Source: Cerioporus squamosus (taxonomy: Eukaryota; Basidiomycota; Agaricomycetes; Polyporales; Polyporaceae). Taken from it: DNA of 50,005 nt. Shown one piece after another: positions 10,772 to 20,845 of the stretch (position 1 is its first letter; every line of letters begins with the position of its first letter). The notes below the pieces were generated by a model. The model saw nothing but the letters and a program-made list of their open reading frames with translations, did no database searches and was not told the origin of the DNA. Made by a program: the position numbers and the translations under genes. The DNA lies in contig JABYQS010000231.1 in assembly GCA_022592435.1 (NCBI GenBank), positions 1 through 50,005 on the forward strand, read 5' to 3'.

Positions 10772-13272
10772 TTAGATAGACGAAGACACGAAGGCAGCCA
10801 ATGCTTGAATGGCAGACATCGTAGTCAATGCGCGCCGTCCCTGCGGGTAGATACGTATGGGTGTAGGCATGCACGGTCGAATGTCCGTGTGTAGGTAGTA
10901 GTCGACATCAATCCTGACAGCCCGGATCCCATGGTTGCTGAAGCCAACATCAGCACCGCCAGTCCGTCAACCTCAAAGACACTCACCTCGAGCAGTGTTT
11001 GCCGATGTCGGATAGGTCCCCGCGGTAGCGACAACGACGGCAGCCGTAGACGAGACTTGTGTCTTCAAGTCGGGTCTGTACTGCCAATGAAAGCTGGAAT
11101 GCCTCTAGCTCGAGTGCCTTGGCGGTGTCCTCCGCATTGAGTACCTGGAAGGACCCAGAGCAGCTCGTTTCCTGACGTGCCTGTGACATCGTCAGTAAGA
11201 ACACGGGCAGCATGATGGGAACAAGAGACGACTGACCGCCATCTTCCAGTCCAAGACCTGACAATGTCGCCGACACTCGCTGCAGACAACCCGAACATCA
11301 CAGCTTTCCATGTCTTCGTATGTGACTGTATTTGGATCCTTGCCACATGCCTCAATCGCCGACCGCGTCCTATCCAGAGAGGGATTGAAGACGAAGGCTT
11401 TGCTGTCCCACATGTACGATCGGCTCAGCCGGTTGCACGCGGCTAGAACAGCTTGGCCATACAGAGTCCGAGTGTCGTCCGTCATGAAAAATAGGAACTG
11501 CCTCCGGCGTGCACACTGATGCGCAAGGAATTGAGGCCACCTCATGCTTTTGTACGAGCAGCGTGTGCAGTCAAGCGTGGCCACAGCGAGTGACAGCGGA
11601 TCCACGTCGTCTGGCACCGACCCCAAAGCGTCGGTGATCATCTTCAAGAAGTCGGCCTTGCGTTCCTCACGCCAGGTAGCGACTAGCTCTGGAAATAGAA
11701 TCTGCATCTTTAATAGGGTGTCGTCTTCGAACGCGGTCTCAGCTGAGACATCTATACAATCGCGGAAGGGGGGCATCAATGCAAGGTCTGCAAAGGTCGG
11801 GTGCCAGTCAGTATCCGCGGTCCGCGGATTTTGGGCCCGTTCCCATTGTTCGAAGAGGCTGGACAGCAGTGCGAGTCGTGGTTGCAGTTCCTCGACACGC
11901 TCTGCACACAGGCGATAGTTGCGATGCTTCTCGAGGACTTTTATGGCATCTTTCCGAATCGTAGTCCACGCTATATTGTGTATTAGTCCTGTATGTTGCT
12001 GTAACAGAGCGAGAGAACCCCCAAACCTCGATCACTGAGCTTCTCTGCCTTACGGACGGACTGCATTGTCTTGATGTGACCAAGAGCCGCGCCATCTCTC
12101 CAATCTAGCTCCCTTCCCCAGCCTTCGTCGCGCAATCGTTGCTCGACCCTGAGGTAGAATGAGTGTTCCAACACATGCTCGAGAGAACTCACATACTCAT
12201 TGATACGGCCCTCTCGCAGCAGTTTGAGCTCTGCGTACTTGCGTGCATCTTCTTCTTCCACCCATCGGCTGATAGAAGTGCTAAACTGTGAGGAGTTGGT
12301 ATCGGTTCCCAAATGCGAGCGGATCGCGACGCCTCACCTCCCGTCTCAATCGCACATCTCGGCGAGCGCACTCGCAGAACTGGATGCGCTCCATGTCACT
12401 GGAGAAACCGCCGTCCCAGACTGCCTTAAGACGGTCGAAATCGGGACGGTGGTAATAGTCACCGGGATATCTCCTAGCGCATGAATAATACCATAAGAGC
12501 TGGCACGCGTTACAAACGTCAAAGGGTACGCACGTAGATGAGATATGGGTTGCAAGTAAAACCGGGTCGCGTATGTTGTCTTGAATTTGCGACACGAGCA
12601 CTCTTGCTGAAGTGGTACTAACGAGCCTGGAAAAAGAGCGAGTTGCCATACAGGTCCGATTACACCGAAAATTCAAGTACTCACTGTTCGCTCTGGCATT
12701 GCGCACAATAACGCGCAGCAAACTCCCATACAGCGATGTTGCTACCGTCAGATATAGCACAGCCCTGACAGAGAAGACTTCCGCTTAGCATTCACAAGTG
12801 GAAGTATATGAGGGGTTGCACGTACGTGGCAGTGAGTGGAGAAGACCAAGTTCGCGTATGCAGGTTCGCTGAGGAATGGCGGACAGTCAGGGAGGCCATC
12901 AACCTGCTTCCGAGCCGCTCTCCAGAACGGCGCGGAGTCTCGACTCATTAGGAACGCGCGAAAGTCTCTTGCAGTTCGTGCCAGGTTGACCAGATCGCGA
13001 GGGTGCAGAAGGCTGAAGATCTGCGTAGCTAGAGTCAGAGACGGTGCTACTTTTGCGCCTGCGTGAGAGCCACATGTGCATGTCCAACGACGTGGCCCAA
13101 GAGCCGGAGGTGAGGAATAGTATGAACTGACCTCGACCAGGATGTCCAGAGGCATTTTGGGCAGGCCTCCGAGTTGAGTTCGACCATCCGCCTTCGTTGC
13201 ATCAATCGGGTTGCTCCTGGCTGCCTCATTTCTTTGAGCAGTTCTTTTCCTACTCTTCTTTCGTGGGGGCAT
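10772..13272 (-). CDS. F-box protein with C-terminal zinc-binding modules (copy B, intact)
   Basis: Ten exons: 13132-13272, 12826-13020, 12685-12764, 12534-12626, 12338-12473, 12197-12285, 12027-12148, 11237-11970, 10987-11180 and 10772-10937. They give 649 residues with all phases consistent. Residues 1-11 are basic (MPPRKKSRKR), a possible nuclear signal. The F-box (about 36-85) reads GLPKMPLDILVE, then IFSLLHPRDLVNLARTARDF, and is followed by CPPFLSEPAYANLVF. A Cys-rich patch includes RYCAQC. Residues 420-438 form C-x2-C-x12-H-x-C, residues 509-518 contain C-x5-C-x2-C, and C577, C580, H592 and H597 make a C2H2-like finger split by the last intron. A role as an SCF substrate receptor is inferred from the F-box; zinc binding is inferred from residue spacing. 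It is the only full-length copy here without a lesion. Confidence 0.75.
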
Positions 13273-13773
13273 GGCTCAGGTAGCGCAGGGAGAGGGCTTG
13301 ATTGGAGGCAACGAAACCACCAGCAGCCTGGCCGAAAGCCCCGAAGATACAAAGATGAAGCAAGAGAAAGTCGTTCGCCCAAGGTGTGTGGTATGTGAGC
13401 TGCAAATTTCCGCACGGCGAACGCAGTCTGGACAAATAGCTCTCTGGCAGGGTGGACGTCAGAGGTTGACGAGGTTGAAACGTTCACGTTCAATTTGAAC
13501 GTTGAACAGTTGAGAAGCGCCAGCGCTTATACGCAGTTAAATAGTACAGCCACCACCATCTTGTAACGCTACCAGTAGTACCATGCTGCATGGAACACTT
13601 CTTTATCGATATTCAAGTCCATCCCCTCGCCCGCTTTGTCTGACACGATCCATTCGGGAGGTATCTGAAGCAGCTCGTCCTCCTGCTCCATGCAGTTCTT
13701 ATGTATGTTGGTGATGCCTTATACATTGCGCGTAGCAATGCCGGGTGCTCATAGTAGGGGGTAGGCCCTACTA
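13273..13773. promoter_or_regulatory. Upstream region of F-box copy B
   Basis: This is the 5' flank of copy B up to the MITE at 13774. No gene is seen. A perfect arm pair GTAGGG...CCCTAC sits at about 13754-13771, next to the MITE. The core promoter of copy B must lie here, but no clear TATA box was found. Confidence 0.3.
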
Positions 13774-13949
13774 CAGTCGAATCGCTAATAAGGAATACGC
13801 TCGGGAGACCCCAAATCATCATTCCTTAGCGGAATTATTCCCTACTGTAGGTCGATTTGGCGTGTAAGCGCCCATCTGGGAGGGGCCCGAGCCCTATTCC
13901 TTATCGCGGTTATTCCTTACCAGCGTATTCCTTAGTAGAGATTCTACTG
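13774..13949. mobile_element. 176 bp MITE with 28 bp terminal inverted repeats and TA target duplication
   Basis: The left end starts CAGTCGAATC and the right end, read inward, starts CAGTAGAATC. The two 28-base ends agree at 25 positions and both reach AAGGAATACGCT. TA dinucleotides flank both ends (13772-13773 and 13950-13951), which fits a Tc1/mariner or pogo-type element. The interior has no coding capacity. It carries two diverged direct repeats built around ATTCCTTA (about 13831-13857 and 13897-13923). The element sits between F-box copy B and the MDM31-like gene. Confidence 0.7.
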
Positions 13950-14131
13950 TATTTCGGACCCTCATCCTGTCCATGCATCGATCACGTTCATAAGGAGTGG
14001 ATTGTCAACTCGTAAGGTCGTAACTGTGATACTAGATGGCCCTGCACACCGGCAACGAACCAATTCGCCATCCTTGTGCGCAAGTGTATGTGTACTTTTC
14101 CCGCGAGGAAAGCGCCGCCGAGACGCGTCCC

Positions 14132-16487
14132 TCACTCATGGTGGTAGGCAGGAGGTGGATGCGAGTCGTGCGAGGACGACGGGGGACGTCCCAGGTACGG
14201 GACCTGGAACACAGCAGACTCGGCTCCGTGCTCGTAGATATCGCGCAGGTGCGCGGTCATCGGGTCCATGAGCGTTCGCAGCGCCGACACGAGCGCGCTC
14301 GCGGTCATCTGGAGGCTCCACGCGCCGACGGCCTTGACGCGCCTGTGGAAATTCGCCTGGGCGACGTGGTACGCCATCGCCTCGTACACCTTCATGGAGA
14401 TGGCGTCGATGAGGCCGGTCTCCCACATCTGTCACAGCATCAGCAGGGGAGAAAGACGGCACGCAGTGGCCGAACACGTACCGTCCATGCACCGTCGAAG
14501 TCCTCGAGATCCTTGACGACTCGGCACCGAATCGGGACCAGCGTTCGGTTGGCATTCATGAACGCCACGATGGGTCGAATGAGCGCATTGTTCACATAGC
14601 TCAAGTCGCTCGTGAACAAGGGGACCGCCGCCTTGAGATCCCGGAAGCGCAGATCAATGTCCACAATGACATGAGGCGTGTCCTCTGTGTCCTCGACATC
14701 ATCTTGGTCTGACGGCGCGCTGAGCGGCGGCTTCGCCAGTTCGCGTTGCCCGGGGATGCGATCGTTGCTTGCACTTGCAACGGACGTCAGAGCGTCGGCG
14801 AGCTCGTCCAGGATCGTGCTGAACGCGAGCTCGTCGGAGGGGTCGCGTGGGAATTTAATGTCGAGAACCGCGTCTACCTTGCCGGAGGTGATCCATGAGA
14901 AGGGGCCGTCTTGCGTAGTCATGCTCTGCAGATGGTCGACGTTCAGACCGTCCATCCGGAACCGAGACTGCAGATATGCAACGTCAGTAGCCATGGACGA
15001 ACGGTAATGAGGGCAGCGCGCTCACCATGCGACTCCACTTCCCGTCCTTGAGATCCTGGTCCGTGGTCCTGCCGATGCTCTGCGGACGATGCAGGCTGAA
15101 CAGGCAGTTGTCAAACTGACCGACGACATTCTCGGCGCGCAGGAAGTCGTAGAACGCCCACTGTTTCCGGAACGTACGTATGTCCGCACGGAAGATGGAC
15201 GCGGTGTATGGACGAAAGTTTCCAGGCTGGTAGACCGTGACGAGCACGTCCTCCAACTGGAGAGACTCCAGCTCAAAGTCGCCTGGCTGCGCCTTGTGTC
15301 TGAAAGTTGCCGGGTCGAGAGGGTGCTCCGGATCCCAGGTGACCGAGCGTCGATCTGTGACGTCATGAGAGAGGATATACGGCCGAGCGTGAAAGAGCAT
15401 ACCGAGCACACCGCGCACGCCCTTGATAACCGCGTCCTCTACAAGCCCCTTGCCGTCGAACCACCTGGCAAACGAGAGCGTCACGTCGATGGAATCCACA
15501 GTCAGGTCGAACATGGAGTAGTTCTGGTCGTCGTTGGAGTGGTCCTCCGCGTGCCGCTCTTCCTCTTCTCCGATGATTCCATGGTACGAGGGATGATTGC
15601 TCAAGTCATATCCCGCCGCGATGGAGTGATCATCCGAAGCAGAACCCGTCTTCGGCCGATAGTACCCTTCGGGTCGGCGTGTTATGAACACGTTCTTGAA
15701 GGAGATGCGCGAATCCCGCCACTTGGGAACGATGGCCGACTCAAATATGATGGTGATCCCGGTCTCCGCTGTAAGGTAATCGCTGAGAGCGCGAGCGATG
15801 TATTCTGCAGCGAAACAGATGAGTTTCGCGCATGAGGGAGTCGAATACGGCGCACCTTGCAAACTCAGGCTGTTTGCTGTTGCGAACACGACAGAGAAGA
15901 ATGTCGTGCTGGAGCAGAGGCGTTAGCAATCGCGGGGTAGAGACACGGGACCGAAACGCTCACGTTCCGACGAAGAGCCACAATGTCTGGCTCATGAGAA
16001 ACCACGTGAAGAGCGCAGATATCTCGTCCGCATTGTATCTCCTGAACGAGCGGATGGTGAGCCAGCGAATACGAACACGCAGGCGCTGCCAGAAGCCGTC
16101 CGCCGCCCGCAGGAAGTCATCGCGAGTAGGTCGTTGGAGGTTCGGAAGCGACCTAGCAAGCCTGCGGAAGAAGCGAGGGTAGTTCTCCGGTGCGAGTAGG
16201 CTCTCCTTGTGTGGTGGAGGTTCCTCGTCCTTCTTGGGAGGCTTGTCATTGGGATTGGGCTGGCGGGACGACTGTCCTTGCCCCTCTTGAAGGAGATAAC
16301 GACCAGCAGAGAAGGATCGAAAGGCTATACGCGCCCTGAAGGTATACGAGAGCACTGGAGGGCGCAGAGTTGTGGAGGTGGAGGCTGAGAGCGGGGTGAC
16401 ACGCTGCTGTCGGAAGAAGGTGCGGATGGTGGTATAGCGGTCGAGGGCAGCGCCGCGACTCGAGTGCTGCAGCAGAAGCCGCTTCAT
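14132..16487 (-). CDS. MDM31: MDM31/MDM32 family mitochondrial distribution and morphology protein
   Basis: Exons 15964-16487, 15856-15908, 15026-15804, 14482-14967 and 14132-14428 give 712 residues. The N-terminus is rich in Arg and Ser with few acids, as in a mitochondrial targeting signal. A membrane segment follows around residues 155-185 (ALFTWFLMSQTLWLFVGT, continuing TTFFSVVFATANSLSLQ). Family blocks are ETGITIIFESAIVPKWRDSR, ISFKNVFITRRP, FDLTVDSIDVTLSFARWFDG and GLVEDAVIKGVRGVLG. In yeast these proteins sit in the mitochondrial inner membrane and are needed for normal mitochondrial shape, nucleoid maintenance and phospholipid balance. MDM31 and MDM32 are related and I cannot separate them here, so the symbol means the family. 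The C-terminal tail is Pro-, His- and Ser-rich. The gene is divergent from the methyltransferase gene, 333 bp between start codons. Confidence 0.88.
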
Positions 16488-16820
16488 CGCGGTAGAGGTC
16501 GAGCAAAGCAGAGGTATTGGCGGTCAAAGCATGAGTTGGACGACGGAAGGAGAGGCTGCGTCTGCTCACACGAGCAGACCGCGTTCACGACAACTTCCAA
16601 GTTTGCCTCGCCAAATTCCCGGCGCGAAAGTCGCGCACGTGACTCCCGGCGCGAGATCGCGACGCGGCGTCGACGGTTGTCCACTTCACGTTGCCCGGCG
16701 CAGCGGACGCGTCCATGCCACCGATGGGAACCCATCAGCCCAGTCTGGCGACGGCGACGCCGCTGTCGACTACGTGGACGATGTGCGATTCCCTACAACC
16801 CATCTTCGCCCTCGACCATC
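16488..16820. promoter_or_regulatory. Divergent promoter region between MDM31-like and methyltransferase genes
   Basis: These 333 bp separate two start codons pointing away from each other, so they must hold both promoters. The sequence is GC-rich and has no clear TATA box on either side. Short open frames overlap it but show no motif. Confidence 0.5.
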
Positions 16821-18419
16821 ATGCCGTCCCTCACCGACCGCGTCCTCGAAGTCGGTTACGGGCTCCTGGATAAGGTATGCCCTGGCATCTTGCGGACACT
16901 GAACATCTTCTGACACGAGTCTCTACAGGGATTGGTTCCCGACTTTGTCATAAGACCTACTATACGCGCACTATGTCGACAGAGGTTGCGCGAGATAGAT
17001 GCAGGATCATTCGAGGCCAACTATAAGGCCAAGATGGATTGGATCGAGGGCGTCCGGGCGAGGTCCAAGATTGCAGACCTCACCGAGAAGGCGAACGAGC
17101 AGCACTATGAGGTATGCCTCCTACTGCAGTGAAAGTACCAGCTCCCTGCCAAACCCGTCCTCGTCAGGTATCTACGGAGTTCATGCTCTCGTGCTTGGGA
17201 TCCTGCGCCAAATACTCGTGCTGCCTCTACCCGAGCGGAAAGGAGACGCTTGAAGAAGCTGAGGTCCTCATGTTGGAGAGCTACTGCGAGAAGGCGCAGC
17301 TGAAGGACGGGCTTGAGATCCTCGATCTCGGTTGCGGTGCGTCCGCCAGCCTTTCCGACTTCCGTTCGTGGGCCCTCATGTCGTCGCAGGATGGGGCAGC
17401 TTGTCGCTCTACCTTGCTCAGAAGTACCCGGAGTCTAGAATCGTTGGGCTCTCCAATTCAGCCACACAGAAGCAGCATATAGACAGCACCGCCAAAGCTC
17501 GCGGGCTGACCAACCTCGAGGTATGTCCTACTCACGTCACGAAATAGGGACGAAACACCCACTATATGCACTATATGTCATGGTAGATTATCACCGCAGA
17601 CGTGAACACCTTCGACTTTGAGGACTCGAGATGGTATGTTAACCCGATTCAAGTCTTCCACCTTTGACTCACATAGTGGCCCAAGCTTCGACAGGATCCT
17701 CTCTATCGAGGCCAGTACCTAGTCCCACCATGTATCTATTCCTCCGCGTCTGACCGTTAGATGCAGATGTTCGAGCACATGAAGAACTACAAGCTCCTGA
17801 TGGCGAAGGTCGCTTCGTGGCTTCGTCCAAACAGTGCCGAGGAGTCTCTCTTCTTCGTGCATATATTCTGCCACAAGACCACTCCTTACCACTTCGTGGA
17901 GGACGACGGGTGGATGTCCCAGACGTTCTTTTCTGGTGCGTTCGTCGTGATGCGACCGCTCACATACATTTGACCAGCGGCGTGTTAGGTGGAACCATGA
18001 TGTCGCACGACCTCTTAGTGCGCTAACCGTTCCTTGGACAATCCTGCCCGTTCTGACGTCGTACTATTTTCAACTGTAGCTGTACTTCCAAGACGACCTG
18101 ACGCACGTGCGGAGCTGGTACATCAGCGGCAAGCACTACTCGCGCACCTGCGAGGACTGGCTCAAGATCCAGGACGCGAACGCCAAGCTCGGCCTCGCAG
18201 AGCTCGAGAAGGATGCCGTCGCGAAGGGGCTTCACAAGGAGGAGGGCAGGAAGGCGTTCTACAGGTTCCGCGTCTTCTATATGGCGTGTTCGGAGCTCTT
18301 CGCGCTCAATGGAGGCCAGGAGTGAGTGTGCTCTGTGTTCAGATTTGTATGGTCATTCACGATTCTTGTTGCGTTGCAGGTGGGGCGTGGGTCACTATTT
18401 GTTCAAGCGCAAGACGTAG
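16821..18419 (+). CDS. Cyclopropane-fatty-acyl-phospholipid synthase-like SAM methyltransferase
   Basis: Exons 16821-16874, 16929-17111, 17168-17336, 17390-17520, 17587-17633, 17677-17710, 17767-17935, 17989-18017, 18080-18321 and 18380-18419 give 365 residues. The SAM-binding motif I is LEILDLGCGWGSLSLYLA (about residues 128-145), followed by ITADVNTFDF and the family-defining SIEMFEHMKNY. Later blocks are FVHIFCHKTTPYHF, TRTCEDWL with preceding HY, and WGVGHYLFKRKT at the C-terminus. This set is shared by cyclopropane synthases and coclaurine-N-methyltransferase-like enzymes. A transfer of a methyl(ene) group from SAM to a lipid or small molecule is expected; the substrate is unknown. The intron at 17711-17766 requires GC-AG ends (donor GCCAGT); any GT donor nearby breaks the conserved IEMFEH block. 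Confidence 0.88.
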
Positions 18420-18738
18420 ATCGCTGCTTCCTTCGCCGGGCTAATTGGTGGATATTGTGTAGGATTGTAGTGCTTCCTCAGGAGCAGACTCACTGAGTGT
18501 GACGTTGCTACATGATCCCCCTGATGAAGATTATGGACGCGCCTCCGGGCTAACGTCATTGGCAACCAACTTACCTGACGATCGACTCGGTCTTTGACCA
18601 TCAGACGGCGGGGAGCAACATGCGCGTCGTGAAGCCTTCCCATCGGAATGTACCCAAATTTGAAAGTCGAGCACGGCATACTTGCTTGCTACATAACAGG
18701 GTCAAACCACGCCGCACATCGTCGTGTACTTACGAGGG
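18420..18738. other. Short gene-free stretch downstream of F-box copy C
   Basis: Convergent 3' flanks of the methyltransferase gene and F-box copy C. If the stop of copy C at 18739 were removed by a 54 bp intron, a further open stretch of about 35 codons exists here, but the donor would be weak and the frame soon stops. No remnant of the missing zinc modules was found. Confidence 0.3.
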
Positions 18739-20511
18739 TCACTGATTCCCAGCCTCCAAAAGGTCGGCACGGACCCTTTCCATGAACGCCACGACCTCGC
18801 CCCGAATGGACTTCCATCCTACGAAACAGATTGAGTGAAGCGTTCGCCAAGAACTCGAAGCCGCACGTACCGCGTTGGGTCAACTGGCGAGCTTGTCGGA
18901 CGGGTGCAAGGGACCTGAGCTCATCGAACGTGATCTGGTTCATCGGCCCGTACCCTTCGTCCCGCAGTCGCTGGTTCACACTAGCACTGGGTGAGTATCT
19001 CCGCTTTGTGCGCAGAGAACGTGACCTACGCTTCCATCCGAGCGTCCTTCATTGCTTCCAGCTCCGAGGCCCTAAGCTGTTCCTGATCGGCCTCCCATGT
19101 CTGCATAGCGGTAGCAAACTGGCAAGGCGTGAGTGCTTGAGTACCCATGTATACACAACAAAAAACGACGGAGCGAGACTACCTGCTTCCTCTTTGTCAC
19201 GTTCTCGGCTTTTTGTTTGATGAAAGCGTTCCTCTCTACGCCATCAGGGAGAGCATAGACCTCGCGACGGAACTTCCAGAATTCGGGGGAGTGGTAGAAA
19301 GGTCGAGGGACAGTTCCACGACTACGGGCGATGTGTAGTCAGAGAGCAATAACTCCAATCAGAGTTCCTACCTGAGGCTAATATGGACCACATTGAGGAA
19401 GTCTGCGATCTTGATGCGAGAGTCTCGCTCACAAGTGTCGAGCAGAAAGTATACCTCAATGTGATCCGATAACCTGTTACCGACTTCAAGATCAATCACA
19501 GTGGGATAGAGGCTCATGAGCTCACATGTCTTCTTTGCACTTCTGACAGTATCGGGCGAAGAACTCCCACATGACCGTCTTCACGTCAGGTGTTGTGCAA
19601 CTCTGCAGGTGAGTGTGTCAGTCTTTAGACGCAGGAGAGGCTACGTCAGTGCTTTGACTTACATGACAATGCGAGAAGAAAACCAGGTTCGCGTATGCGG
19701 GTTCGCTGAGGAACGGCGGGCAATCGAGGAGGTACGGCTCAGCCTGGTGTCTCGCCGCCTTCCATAGCTGTGCGGCGTTGCGGCTCATGAGAAATTCCCG
19801 GTACTCCTTCGATGAGCGTGCTATGATGAGGAGTTCGCGTGGATGCATGACGCTGAATATCTGTTTGGCGGATGTCCACGGTCGTCAGCCTTTGTCATGG
19901 GTCGGCGCAATATTCATGGAGAGCATTAATCGCATGTTCGAAAAGCTAGTCAACTGCTTCATACATGTGTTCGACGCGTCGAAACGCGAGAAAACGCGTG
20001 TATACGCGTGACGTGTACGCGTCGAGGCACAGGCCTGGCAGACGACGATATATTGACGCCCGAAGAGGCTTCCTCCCGGTCATCACAATTCAAAAGTGCC
20101 TAGCTATCATTGCCTCAGCAGGTCCTCCAGGCTTTCAAGCGCGCGAGGATGTCGTACTATACCTCTGGCGTTGTCTCGAGGGAAGCAGACCGAATCCTGG
20201 TGCAGTGGCCGAGCATCGCGCACAACGGGGACGCGCGATTTCTTCCCCGACCATGGGACAAGCAGAGAACGTATGAGCAAGGGCGCACCTCCAGCAATAC
20301 ATCCCAAGGCATGTTGGGGATATCGAGACCTCGACGTCGAGCGCGTGCGTTGCTACGAGCAGGAGTGCGAGTAAGTACTCCGCGACTCCCTCATCTCCGC
20401 GGTGAGGGTCGTGGACGCGTTGTCCCGAATCGTGCTACTCTCGTGTCGGATAGGAGAGGCATCCGCCTGAGCGCGGGCGTGGTTATGCTTGGCTTTCTTG
20501 CGCGGAGGCAT
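18739..20511 (-). pseudogene. F-box family gene copy C, truncated, with first-exon frameshift
   Basis: Family exons can be traced at 20289-20511, 19663-19860, 19526-19602, 19372-19473, 19183-19321, 19030-19118, 18871-18980 and 18739-18818. Exons two to eight are open and phase-consistent (264 residues). They carry IFSVMHPRELLIIARSSKEY, CPPFLSEPAYANLVF, RYCQKCKEDM and NQRLRDEGYG. Two problems exist. The start at 20511 (MPPRKKAKHNHARAQADA) ends at a stop before it reaches the F-box frame (GLDIPNMPWDVLLE); only a non-standard 34 or 64 bp intron, absent in the paralogues, would join them. The gene also ends in the eighth exon at GNQ-stop, so the zinc modules of copy B are missing. The first intron is unusually long (428 bp). 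It may be a pseudogene or a short expressed form. Confidence 0.6.
19974..20022. repeat. Cluster of four ACGCGT hexamers
   Basis: ACGCGT occurs at 19974, 19994, 20004 and 20017 inside the long first intron of F-box copy C. In yeasts this hexamer is the core of the MCB element bound by the G1/S factor MBF. Whether it acts as such here is unknown; a simple alternating CG repeat is an equally good explanation. Confidence 0.35.
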
Positions 20512-20845
20512 TCGAAGGTGAGCGAATCTCAGAGTATGAGGGACGACGTCGCGAGGGTTTGCGACAACGGATGCGCATGCGCAAGTGGGCGCTACGCCTC
20601 CCGGCCACAGCAGGACTGTTCTTGGCAAGTATGGCACTTCGTACTAAAATCCACCCTATCGTTACCGAGGATACATGTGAGGATTGTAGGTCAATCCGCT
20701 CACTGGCGTACGACACCCTGAGTGAGTGTTCCAGGAGTGTGCGGTCTCGAATGGGCAATGGGGCTTGAATTAGGCAGCACAAGGTTCGAGCGTAGAGCCG
20801 CGAGCGAGATGTGTCAAGACGATAGTGCTCCAGACTGTCAATGCA

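Noticed and set aside
15089..15835. 248-codon open frame on the plus strand
   Set aside because: Antisense to MDM31-like exon three, which has clear family blocks.
20310..20373. A 34 or 64 bp intron rescuing the first exon of F-box copy C
   Set aside because: Donors are not consensus, one version is shorter than any other intron in the window, and copies B, D and F have no intron here.
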